A stretch of 64,000 nucleotides of DNA from an uncultured Gemmiger sp. (lineage in GTDB: Bacteria; Bacillota; Clostridia; Oscillospirales; Ruminococcaceae). A program made the position numbers and the translations under genes. A model generated the notes under the pieces. The model worked only from the letters and a program-made list of their open reading frames with translations. It made no database searches and was not told the DNA's origin. Positions 23,261 to 30,554 of the stretch are shown one piece after another; the stretch's first letter is position 1, and each line of letters starts with the position of its first letter. The stretch lies in NCBI RefSeq assembly GCF_934561205.1, contig NZ_CAKTFU010000004.1, positions 124,001 to 188,000 on the forward strand, in the 5' to 3' direction.

Positions 23261-25006
23261 TTATTTGGCCATGGCCTGCACAACGCCGCGGCTGCAGTCC
23301 ATGGAAATCAACATGCCGTCCTGCAGGGTGCGGGTGGCGTTGGTGGCACCGATGATGACCGCCTTGTCCAGGGTCAGCCCCACAATGGCAGAGTGGCTGT
23401 TGGCACCGGCTTCCTCGGTGATGATGCCGGCAGCCTGTTTCATAAAGGGCAGGGCATCGTTGGTGGTAAAGGGCACGACCAGAATCTGGCCGGGCTTGAA
23501 TTTTTTGTTGGCCTCGGCGGCGTTGCGGCAGACGCAGACCTCGCCCTTGACATTGTGGTGACCGATGCCTACACCGGCCAGCAGGGAGTTGCCTACCATG
23601 TGAACCTTAATCATGTTGGTGGTGCCGGAAACGCCAACGGGCACACCGGCGGTGACTACTACCATATCGCCGGAGGAAACAAGGCCTGCTTTCTCGGCGG
23701 CCTCCACGGACATTTCGATCAGTTCATCGGTGGAATGGGCATAGCCGATCATCAGGGGGACTACGCCGCGGTAGACGTTCATCTGGCGGCGGGTGCTTTC
23801 GTCCAGAACACAGGCAATGATGGGCACGTCGGGGCGGAAGCGGCTCAGCAAACGGGCGGTCTCGCCGCTCTTGGAGGCAGTGATGATGGCAGAGGCACCG
23901 ACGTCGGCGGCAGTGGTGCAGGCTGCATGACCCACAGCGGCGCTGATGGTCATACGGGTGGATTCCGAACGGGCATGATGCACGAGGTTGTCAAAGTTGG
24001 AGTCAGCCTCGGTGGTCTCGGCAATGGCGGCCATGGCCTTCAGGGCCTCAACGGGGTACTTGCCTGCGGCGGTCTCGCCGGAAAGCATAACCGCGCCGGT
24101 GCCGTCATAGATGGCGTTGGCAACGTCGGTGATTTCCGCACGGGTGGGGCGGGGGTTGACGATCATGGAGTCCAGCATCTGGGTGGCGGTGATGCAGATC
24201 TTGCCGGCGCTCATGGCGCGGTCGATCAGATGTTTCTGGATAGAGGGGATCTCGGCGTAGTCGATTTCAACGCCCATGTCGCCGCGGGCAACCATGATGC
24301 CGTCGGCAACGGTCAGGATCTCGTCAATGTTGTCGATGCCCTCCTGGTTCTCGATCTTGGCGATGATGCGCATGCTGCAATTATGGTCGTCCAGAACGTG
24401 GCGAATTTCCATAATATCCTGGGCATTGCGGGTAAAGCTCGCAGAGATCAAATCAAAGCCCTGCTCAATGCCGAACAGGATATCGTTGCGGTCACGCTGG
24501 CTCATGTAGGGCATGGACAGGTGAACACCGGGCACATTTACACCCTTTTTGGTTTTGATAACGCCGTCGTTTTTGACGGTGCAGACAATATCGGTACCCT
24601 CAACGGCGTCGATGGCCAGTTCGATCAGGCCGTCGTCCAGCATGATGCGGCCACCGGGCTGCACGTCGCGGGGCAGGTCCTTATAGGTGATGGAGCAGAT
24701 TTCATTGCTGCCCTCTACATCGCGGGAGGTCAGGGTGAACTTCTGCCCGGCCACCAGCTTTTCGGTGCCGTTGGCAAAGGTGCCCAGACGAATCTCGGGG
24801 CCTTTGGTGTCCAGCATGGCGGCCACAGGCAGATCCAGTTCCTGAGCCAGAGAACGCAGCATACGGTAACGGCCCGCGTGCTCCTCGTAGTCACCGTGGG
24901 AGAAGTTAAAACGGGCGACGTTCATACCGTTTTCCAGCAGCTGACGCAAAATGCCGGGCTTATCGGTGGAAGGGCCCATAGTACAAACAATTTTCGTTTT
25001 ACGCAT
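23261..25006 (-). CDS. pyk: Pyruvate kinase with extra C-terminal domain
   Basis: Pyruvate kinase makes pyruvate and ATP from phosphoenolpyruvate in glycolysis. The 581-residue protein has the TIM-barrel core from the N-terminus (KIVCTMGPSTD, MVARGDMGVE, the ATQMLDSM active-site segment) and an additional C-terminal region of about 100 residues (479-581, with GIITEEAGANSHSA) that resembles the phosphohistidine domain of PEP-utilising enzymes, as in Bacillus-type pyruvate kinases. The promoter is at 25058-25086 and luxS follows. Confidence 0.96.
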   Translation of the reverse strand: MRKTKIVCTMGPSTDKPGILRQLLENGMNVARFNFSHGDYEEHAGRYRMLRSLAQELDLPVAAMLDTKGPEIRLGTFANGTEKLVAGQKFTLTSRDVEGSNEICSITYKDLPRDVQPGGRIMLDDGLIELAIDAVEGTDIVCTVKNDGVIKTKKGVNVPGVHLSMPYMSQRDRNDILFGIEQGFDLISASFTRNAQDIMEIRHVLDDHNCSMRIIAKIENQEGIDNIDEILTVADGIMVARGDMGVEIDYAEIPSIQKHLIDRAMSAGKICITATQMLDSMIVNPRPTRAEITDVANAIYDGTGAVMLSGETAAGKYPVEALKAMAAIAETTEADSNFDNLVHHARSESTRMTISAAVGHAACTTAADVGASAIITASKSGETARLLSRFRPDVPIIACVLDESTRRQMNVYRGVVPLMIGYAHSTDELIEMSVEAAEKAGLVSSGDMVVVTAGVPVGVSGTTNMIKVHMVGNSLLAGVGIGHHNVKGEVCVCRNAAEANKKFKPGQILVVPFTTNDALPFMKQAAGIITEEAGANSHSAIVGLTLDKAVIIGATNATRTLQDGMLISMDCSRGVVQAMAK

Positions 25007-25057
25007 GAGAAATAACCTCCTGAGTATTCAAAAAAATACCAACTTTCCTCACTTTAT

Positions 25058-25086
25058 AGTATACTACAAATCATACGGGCAGGCAA
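25058..25086 (-). promoter_or_regulatory. Sigma-A promoter for pyk-luxS
   Basis: On the minus strand TTGCCT (25086-25081), a 17-base spacer and TATACT (25063-25058). It is back to back with the yajC promoter 112 bases away. Confidence 0.8.
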
Positions 25087-25197
25087 GAGGGGAATCGGGG
25101 AAAAGGCTGTCTTACAGCAAGTTTTTTGCGTTTTTGCGCAGTGTGAGAAAAACACGGCAAATTTTCTTCAACTTTTGCAAGAAAATGCGGGAAATAC

Positions 25198-25226
25198 TTG
25201 CACAACGGCAAAAGATTCGATATAAT
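25198..25226 (+). promoter_or_regulatory. Sigma-A promoter for yajC
   Basis: TTGCAC (25198-25203), a 17-base spacer and consensus TATAAT (25221-25226), followed after about 20 bases by AAGGAGAA of yajC. Confidence 0.85.
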
Positions 25227-25262
25227 AGAAGAAACCGTTTAATTATAAGGAGAATATCTGTC

Positions 25263-25610
25263 ATGATTCAATTTTTGTCTGCTACCGGTACTGCCAGCAC
25301 TGCCGAAATGATCGTCAGCTTTCTGCCCATTGTCATCCTGTTGGTCTTTATGATCGTTCTGGTCTACCTGCCCCAGAAACGTCAGGATAAAAAGGATGCA
25401 GCTATGCGCAACTCCATCGAAATCGGCGATAAGGTCACTACCATCGGCGGCATCGTCGGTATTGTCTGCGCCATTTCCGACAAGGATGATACGCTGGTGA
25501 TTGAGACCGGCAGCGACCGAACCAAGATTCGCTTCCGCCGTTCTGCTATTTCCGGCGTAGAAAAGCTGGATGCCGGTAAGGACAGCAAGTCCGCCCCTGT
25601 AAAGAAGTAA
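25263..25610 (+). CDS. yajC: Preprotein translocase accessory subunit YajC
   Basis: YajC is a single-span membrane protein of the SecDF-YajC complex that assists Sec export. The 115-residue protein has one transmembrane segment (about 18-40) followed by the conserved QKRQDKKDAAMRNSIEIGDKV-like cytoplasmic region (split motif QKRQ and IGDKVTTIGGIVG). ATG at 25263 follows AAGGAGAA and the promoter; the frame extends upstream without meaning. secDF is not in the window. Confidence 0.92.
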   Translation: MIQFLSATGTASTAEMIVSFLPIVILLVFMIVLVYLPQKRQDKKDAAMRNSIEIGDKVTTIGGIVGIVCAISDKDDTLVIETGSDRTKIRFRRSAISGVEKLDAGKDSKSAPVKK

Positions 25611-25628
25611 GCAAACCCCACATAATAC

Positions 25629-25671
25629 AAAGCCTCCTTGCATAGTGTTGACTAGGCAAGGAGGCTTTTTT
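25629..25671 (+). terminator. Terminator hairpin that also carries the next gene's ribosome site
   Basis: A 13-base perfect stem AAAGCCTCCTTGC/GCAAGGAGGCTTT (25629-25641 with 25656-25668), a 14-base loop, and six T ending at 25671. The right arm contains AAGGAGG (25658-25664), correctly spaced from the ATG at 25672. The hairpin would both stop yajC transcripts and hide the ribosome site in readthrough transcripts. Confidence 0.85.
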
Positions 25672-26088
25672 ATGGCAAAAACAAAACGTATGCAAGCGCT
25701 GCACACTTCCCAAAACGGCAAGGCGGCAGTGCTGGGTCTGGTGGGCTGCCTTTTAGGCGGGTCTGCGGGCTGCCTGGCACTGTTGGCGTTGTTTGCCCTG
25801 CTGCTGGCCAAAACACCTATCCCGTTGGCAGCGGCACGACCTATGGGGTGTCTGGCGGCAGCAGCAGGGGCCGGAATATCAGGCTATCTGCTGGCCAAAA
25901 AAATGAAGCGTCGGGCGCTTTTGTGCGGCATGGGGGCGGGAATCTTTTACGCGCTGTGCCTGGCGGCGGCAGCCTGGCTGCAGGACGGTGCTGTGCACTG
26001 GCAGGGGGCAAACGCCATGCTGCCGCTGGCATTGCTGTTGGGCGGCTGCTTTGGCGGGGCAGCCACAGCCCTGAAGGGCGGGCGCTGA
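25672..26088 (+). CDS. TIGR04086-type four-span membrane protein
   Basis: A 138-residue protein with four hydrophobic segments (about 18-45, 52-72, 78-98, 110-135), resembling the TIGR04086 family of uncharacterised Clostridia/Bacilli membrane proteins often found near yajC. ATG at 25672 has a perfect AAGGAGG that is embedded in the preceding terminator stem; a TTG at 25645 within the loop is less likely. Its stop overlaps the start of the next gene (TGATG). No function is known. Confidence 0.7.
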   Translation: MAKTKRMQALHTSQNGKAAVLGLVGCLLGGSAGCLALLALFALLLAKTPIPLAAARPMGCLAAAAGAGISGYLLAKKMKRRALLCGMGAGIFYALCLAAAAWLQDGAVHWQGANAMLPLALLLGGCFGGAATALKGGR

Positions 26089-26741
26089 TGCGCACCGCAA
26101 GCAGGAATAGCCGTCGGCTTACCCCTGCCTTACCTAGGCCTCGCCCTGCAGCGGGACATGCGGCCCCACGCCGTAAGCAGGGCGTTGCCCGGCCGCTGTG
26201 TGCGGCAGCGTTTCTGGCAGGTTACCCGCTGGGGATTTGGTGGGGCAGCAAAGGGGGAGAGTACGCTGCGCAGCTGGTAAGGTATATCCTTTCGGCAGAA
26301 AGCTATACCGGCCGGCAAGGCGTTTTTGCGGCACTGCTGTCCGGCACATTTTTGCTGTTGCTATGTGTTTTTGCGGCGGGTTTTTGCGCGGTGGGCATGG
26401 GACTGCTCTGCCTGTTGTTTGCAGGGCAGGGGGTCTGGCTTGGCTTTTGTGCCGCTGCGGTCTACCTGCAGGAGGGAACGAAAGCGCTGCTGATGTACCG
26501 CGCCCTGTTGAGCTTTCAGGAGTTGGCCTCCCTGGCGGTCTGCCTGTGGCTGGCAGAGTTTGCGGGCAGCTTGTGCACAGGACTGTACCTGAGCGTGTTC
26601 GATGCCGGTGTGGCAAGGGGACGTCTGCAGGCAGATGCCCGGCGTCTGGCGCTGCGGTTTGTGTCGGCGGTGGGGTTAGGCGTCGGAATCAGTGCTGTCG
26701 GCAGCGGCATCGCTGTTTTTGTTGCCGGAGTCCTGCTGTGA
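26088..26741 (+). CDS. SpoIIM-type (DUF95) membrane protein
   Basis: This 217-residue protein has a basic N-terminus and five to six hydrophobic segments with the architecture and length of stage II sporulation protein M, a part of the engulfment peptidoglycan machinery (SpoIIDMP) in the mother cell membrane. Sequence motifs are weak and assignment rests on size, topology and position beside xerD, as in Bacillus. Its ATG overlaps the previous stop. Its last 66 bases run through the 3' end of xerD on the other strand. It may also be a general DUF95 protein. Confidence 0.6.
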   Translation: MRTASRNSRRLTPALPRPRPAAGHAAPRRKQGVARPLCAAAFLAGYPLGIWWGSKGGEYAAQLVRYILSAESYTGRQGVFAALLSGTFLLLLCVFAAGFCAVGMGLLCLLFAGQGVWLGFCAAAVYLQEGTKALLMYRALLSFQELASLAVCLWLAEFAGSLCTGLYLSVFDAGVARGRLQADARRLALRFVSAVGLGVGISAVGSGIAVFVAGVLL

Positions 26742-27743
26742 CGGTTCAAATTCCCGCTGTGCCAACGGCGAGGCGTTGACGGCCGCGCGCAGCTGTTGGC
26801 GGTTGATGTGGGTGTAGATCTGGGTGGTCGAAACACTCTCGTGACCCAGAATTTCCTTGAGAGCCAGCATATCCACGCCGCCTTGGTACATCAGTGTGGC
26901 GGCAGTATGGCGCAGCTTGTGGGGCGAAAACCCGCGTCCGCTCAGGCCCGCGCTTTGCAGGCAGCGGGCAACGATCTGCTCAACACGGCGCGCCGTCAGC
27001 CGCTTGCCGGTCCGCTTGGAGACAAACAGCGCCTGCTTGTCCGTCAGGTTGGGCAGGGCAGCGCGGGCAGCCGTGTAATGCTCCAGCGCATCCAGGCAGG
27101 CAGGCGTCAGGTAGACAAGCCGTTCCTTGCTGCCCTTGCCGATGATGCGGATGGTATCGTCCCGAAAGTCGCCCATATTGATGGTCACCAGCTCGGTCAG
27201 ACGCATCCCGCAGTTCAAAAACAACGTAATTATGCAGAAATCGCGCTCGTAAAAATCACTTTGTATATTTTTTAACAAGTTGATACTTTCGTCCGCTGTC
27301 AGATACTTGGGCAGTGCCTTTTTGGGCGCGCCCAGACTGATGCTCTCGGTGGGGTTGGTGCTGAGCTTGCCGACCTGCGTACACATATAGTTGAAAAACC
27401 CTTTGAGCGCACTCAGCTTGCGTGCGCGCGCCTTGGAGCCGTTGTCGGCGTCACGCACATGGTCCAGGTACGCAAAGATGTCCCGCTTGGCAATTTCGGC
27501 AATATCCTTGGTGGAAATGCCCGTCAAGTCGATTTCGGCAGGGTCAATGGTGTCGGGCACACGCTGCCAGGTAATCATCATAAAGCGGAAGAATCCGCGC
27601 AGGTCAAGATAGTAGCCGTTGATCGTACGCGGCGAGCGCAGCTTGACAAAATCGAGATAATGCAGATATTCCACAACGTCGTTGGGAATATCCAGATACG
27701 GTGCGTGACGCTCCGGGTGAACGGCGTCAATGTAAGTGCTCAT
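26676..27743 (-). CDS. xerD: Tyrosine recombinase XerC/XerD
   Basis: Site-specific recombinase that resolves chromosome dimers at dif. The 355-residue protein has an N-terminal SAM-like DNA-binding domain (about 20-125) and a catalytic domain with R181 (CGMRLTEL), a Lys in GKGSKERL, H275 and R278 (SPHKLRHT), H301 (LGHESV) and the nucleophile Y310 (TTQIYTHI). Residues after about 330 form a low-complexity Ser/Asp/Gln tail encoded where the gene overlaps the convergent SpoIIM-type gene. GAGGTT precedes ATG. XerD is favoured over XerC by the spoIIM-xerD neighbourhood. Confidence 0.88.
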   Translation of the reverse strand: MSTYIDAVHPERHAPYLDIPNDVVEYLHYLDFVKLRSPRTINGYYLDLRGFFRFMMITWQRVPDTIDPAEIDLTGISTKDIAEIAKRDIFAYLDHVRDADNGSKARARKLSALKGFFNYMCTQVGKLSTNPTESISLGAPKKALPKYLTADESINLLKNIQSDFYERDFCIITLFLNCGMRLTELVTINMGDFRDDTIRIIGKGSKERLVYLTPACLDALEHYTAARAALPNLTDKQALFVSKRTGKRLTARRVEQIVARCLQSAGLSGRGFSPHKLRHTAATLMYQGGVDMLALKEILGHESVSTTQIYTHINRQQLRAAVNASPLAQREFEPSQQDSGNKNSDAAADSTDSDA

Positions 27744-27782
27744 AGGTAAACCTCGTGTAAATGCTAACCTGTCCCTGATGGT

Positions 27783-28259
27783 TTATCGCTTGTCTGTAGT
27801 GAAATACTTTACTGTGTCTGTTGGATTCTTCAATTCAGTCTTGAAAAATTCCGGATATATTTTCTTGCCCTCATCAAGCGAAATCCACACCAAGTGTTCT
27901 TTGCTGTTTTCATCCATAAAGAATTCACTGATCGGCGCAAAAGCATCAGGCACTTTCATATAGAAGAAAAGCGAAATCTCATAAATCAGCTTGTCCCGAT
28001 TGGTAGGCGCATCGCCATAGAAATAGTTTTCATGCACAAAGCCAAGGCGGTCGATTTCCATCTGAACACCTGTTTCTTCCAGCACTTCACGAATAACAGC
28101 CTCTTCGGCGGTTTCACCGAATTTCACTCTGCCGCCGACGGAGTAGAGATACTCTCTGTCATTGCCAACCATCAAAAGCTTACCATCTTTCATGATGATT
28201 GCACCGACACGAATATTCAAAATTCCATCGTCACAGGCTACGCACATATCTTTGTTCAT
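27783..28259 (-). CDS. NUDIX hydrolase, first of a pair
   Basis: This 158-residue protein has a complete NUDIX box from G43 to V65 (GRVKFGE, E49, R57-E58, E61-E62) and should hydrolyse a nucleoside-diphosphate-linked compound; the substrate is unknown. Its composition is visibly more AT-rich than the flanks. The first 16 codons and upstream 36 bases lie in an 88-bp segment that is repeated before the second NUDIX gene. The start ATG at 28259 has only a weak ribosome site (GGTG 8-11 bases upstream). No terminator separates it from xerD, 39 bases downstream. Confidence 0.85.
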   Translation of the reverse strand: MNKDMCVACDDGILNIRVGAIIMKDGKLLMVGNDREYLYSVGGRVKFGETAEEAVIREVLEETGVQMEIDRLGFVHENYFYGDAPTNRDKLIYEISLFFYMKVPDAFAPISEFFMDENSKEHLVWISLDEGKKIYPEFFKTELKNPTDTVKYFTTDKR

Positions 28260-28295
28260 CGTTTTTTCACCGTATCACCGTTTTGCTATTTCAAG
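28208..28295 (-). repeat. 88-bp direct repeat, copy A
   Basis: Identical in 85 of 88 bases by hand alignment to 28753-28840, 545 bases away. It holds the last codons of the second NUDIX gene (ending TTGAAATAG), a 26-base spacer and the first 16 codons of the first NUDIX gene. Confidence 0.95.
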
Positions 28296-28735
28296 ACATA
28301 CTTCCATGCACTGCTTTCTTGATAGTAGAAGAACTCGCTCAGATTTTCTTCTTTGAAAACCCGTAGCATATCACGCATATCCAAAGACAACTTGAGATTA
28401 GGCAGATTGGCAATATCTTCCCACCAAACCCGACCTTCGGAGCTGGAATGTAATTCGCCATCAAAACAAGTTGTCTTATAAAGCAGCACAACAAACCTGC
28501 ACTGATTTTCACACCAGTCTTTGATACCGCAGAGCTGGGGAGAACAGATATGCAGTCCAGTTTCCTCCAGCACCTCACGAATCACGGCATCCGTAAAGGA
28601 TTCTCCCGGCTCTATATGACCTCCGGGGAATGTGATGCCCGGCCAGTCCCGTTTTTTCCGGTCGATCACAACAACTCGGCTGCCATCACAGATCATGCAC
28701 ATATTTGTAAATTCAACCGTTTCGGTTCTTGCCAT
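28286..28735 (-). CDS. NUDIX hydrolase, second of a pair
   Basis: A 149-residue protein with a full NUDIX box starting at G39 (GGHIEPGE, E45, R53-E54, E57-E58), of the MutT/8-oxo-dGTP-like type. ATG at 28735 has GAAGGAG 11 bases upstream. By my reading the frame stays open to another ATG at 28804, which would add 23 residues, the first 16 nearly identical to the N-terminus of the first NUDIX protein; that extension lies in repeat copy B. AT-rich composition matches the first NUDIX gene and suggests common transfer. Substrate unknown. Confidence 0.82.
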   Translation of the reverse strand: MARTETVEFTNMCMICDGSRVVVIDRKKRDWPGITFPGGHIEPGESFTDAVIREVLEETGLHICSPQLCGIKDWCENQCRFVVLLYKTTCFDGELHSSSEGRVWWEDIANLPNLKLSLDMRDMLRVFKEENLSEFFYYQESSAWKYVLK

Positions 28736-28752
28736 TATGTTAAAACTCCTTC

Positions 28753-28840
28753 ACGAATATTCAAAATTCCATCGTCACAGGCTGCGCACATATCTTTGTT
28801 CATCGTTTTTTCACCGTATCACAGTTTTACTATTTCAAGG
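28753..28840 (-). repeat. 88-bp direct repeat, copy B
   Basis: Counterpart of 28208-28295 with three substitutions. It begins with TTGAAATAG, which ends an open frame without a clear start, and runs into a truncated copy of the first NUDIX gene's 5' end. Confidence 0.95.
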
Positions 28841-28882
28841 TGACAGCCTTGTCGGAAGAAATCACCCAAGACACATCCCTAC

Positions 28883-28910
28883 ATTTCGCTAAACTTTCAT
28901 TTAGCGAAAT
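28883..28910. repeat. Perfect 11-bp inverted repeat
   Basis: ATTTCGCTAAA and TTTAGCGAAAT separated by 6 bases. It lies in the 249-base stretch between the second NUDIX gene and the GyrI-like gene. It could be an operator or a hairpin closing the radA operon, though no T run follows on either strand. Confidence 0.85.
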
Positions 28911-28984
28911 AGCATATAGAGAATTTTCAGGGCTTCCCCACGCAATTTGCGCCCAATACCGCGTACAGTCTGCCGCAGGAAAAC

Positions 28985-29617
28985 TTACACCCGTTTGACG
29001 GGATGCCGCAATACGGTCTTGCGTTTTTCCGGCGATGTTTTTCGTGGGTCGCTCAGATAAATTTCGTGGTGCATACGCTCGGCAGAAAAATCATTGACGC
29101 AGTTGTTTTGCGCAAGAAACTCGTCCATATGCGCTATACTGGCCGGTTCGTCATCGTAAGCGCCTACATGCAGCATCTGTACGCAAAGCCCCTCGTCCAC
29201 GGTCAAAAATTCAACGGCAGAAAAATCCAGCTTTTTCTTGCGGGTGGCTTCCGCTACGGCCCAGTCAAAGTCGGCGCGGGTCACAAAATCCGGCACGCGG
29301 ATGACGGAGATCCAACAAAATGCGTCCTTGTGTGCAAAATCTACGTTGTCTGCCCCCTCTTGATACCAGAAACCCTCCAACGGCGGCACGACATAGTCGA
29401 AATAACCGTCGATTTCATGTCCTGCCTTGCGGCACATCTTTAAGGTGTAGGCAACACCGTACAAAAGGCCGATTGCCCGCTGGTACGCTCCGCCCTCCTC
29501 ATTGGGGTCGCCCTTGCCGCGCACAGCCAGGTACCGCATAGGCGGCAGCGTTACAAGCTGCGGTACAGCCTTGGGCAGATAAAATTCCTTGTATTCCTTT
29601 TTATAGTCAAACGGCAT
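28985..29617 (-). CDS. GyrI-like small-molecule-binding domain protein
   Basis: This 210-residue protein resembles the GyrI-like effector-binding domain found as a ligand sensor and, free-standing, as drug-binding or hydrolytic proteins. The pattern includes LPPMRYLAVRGKGDPNEEGGAYQ, given here as LPPMRY and GKGDPN, and a second half ending in HHEIYLSDPR, both typical of the free-standing group. ATG at 29617 has AGAGGG upstream; the frame is open further into the next gene, which is not meaningful. It is the last gene of the radA operon, 13 bases after the DUF7916 gene. Ligand unknown. Confidence 0.78.
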   Translation of the reverse strand: MPFDYKKEYKEFYLPKAVPQLVTLPPMRYLAVRGKGDPNEEGGAYQRAIGLLYGVAYTLKMCRKAGHEIDGYFDYVVPPLEGFWYQEGADNVDFAHKDAFCWISVIRVPDFVTRADFDWAVAEATRKKKLDFSAVEFLTVDEGLCVQMLHVGAYDDEPASIAHMDEFLAQNNCVNDFSAERMHHEIYLSDPRKTSPEKRKTVLRHPVKRV

Positions 29618-29630
29618 AGGAACCCTCTTT

Positions 29631-30554
29631 TCAGCGGTTGACAGACTGCGCCATCTTGTGGTAGGTGTGGCGCTCGCCGCGAATGGCGATGGAGTACGCC
29701 AAAATGTTCTGCGGCAGGGCCATGCCGGGCACACCGGTGTCGCCGATGTGGTGGATATCTGCGCCTGCCATCTTGCACATCAGTGCGATTTGTCGGATCG
29801 TTGCTGTGTCTGCGCCTTCCTGCGAGGTGCCGATGGCGGTCAGCGCCAGCTTGCCCGCAGCGTGGATTTGGGTAATCAGCCGCCGTGCATATTCCTGTGT
29901 GATGCCGGGCACGGTGCCGGGGGCGGGCAGCAAAACGATGTCAGCCCCTGCGTCGATAAACGCCTTGACGTCATCGGGGGTCAGAATATTTTCGCCGCCC
30001 TCCCCTATCACGCCGGAGGCGTGCATTTTGCCGGCGGCCAGAATCAGCTTGTCACCCACGGCGGCTCGGATGCTGCGCAGGGATTCTGTGATAGCGTCAT
30101 TGCTGACGCCGTTGCCGGGATTCCCTGTCAAAACAACCATATCTACGCCCATTTCTGCGGCGCGGACGGCGTTTTCTGCGGTGGCAAGGCGGCCGTGGCT
30201 CATCTGCCAGAGGGTGCCGTCGTTGGACTGGGCAGCCTGCGGGTTTACCGGCTCCAGATTGATGCCGACAACACGCCCGGTCAGGCGCTTGATTTCGCGC
30301 ACAGTCTCCCCCTCGTCCACGGCGGGCAGTGCGTTGATGACCGGGTGCTGCACGTCAAACATGTTCAGCAGCAGGATATCGGCGCTCAAGGCGGCGGCGT
30401 ATTCGGCGTTGGTCACATCGACCAGCAGCGGCGGCGTGATGCCAATGGTCTCGCAAGCCAGCACGCGGCCCTCACACGCGGCAATGGAGGTCAGCAGTTC
30501 GGGCTTGGTGCAGTGCTGTAAATCGGACGGTGTGCAGTCCAAAAGGCGCTTCAT
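29631..30554 (-). CDS. DUF7916-type TIM-barrel protein (PEP phosphonomutase-like)
   Basis: A 307-residue protein that looks like a complete beta/alpha barrel, with strand-end motifs such as LLVDVTNAEY, VVGINLEPVN, VVLTGNPGNG, LILAAGKMHASG and LLPAPGTVPG. It matches a family annotated as DUF7916 or PEP-phosphonomutase-like, some of which sit near PTS genes; no reaction is established. Its ATG overlaps the sseB stop (ATGA), so it is coupled to sseB. The long length without signal or membrane segment suggests a cytosolic enzyme. Confidence 0.7.
   Translation of the reverse strand: MKRLLDCTPSDLQHCTKPELLTSIAACEGRVLACETIGITPPLLVDVTNAEYAAALSADILLLNMFDVQHPVINALPAVDEGETVREIKRLTGRVVGINLEPVNPQAAQSNDGTLWQMSHGRLATAENAVRAAEMGVDMVVLTGNPGNGVSNDAITESLRSIRAAVGDKLILAAGKMHASGVIGEGGENILTPDDVKAFIDAGADIVLLPAPGTVPGITQEYARRLITQIHAAGKLALTAIGTSQEGADTATIRQIALMCKMAGADIHHIGDTGVPGMALPQNILAYSIAIRGERHTYHKMAQSVNR

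Noticed and set aside
26676..28910. Integron or integrative element formed by xerD plus repeats
   Set aside because: XerD has housekeeping features and a Bacillus-like neighbourhood; no attC-like sites, integrase-borne cassettes or element genes are present.
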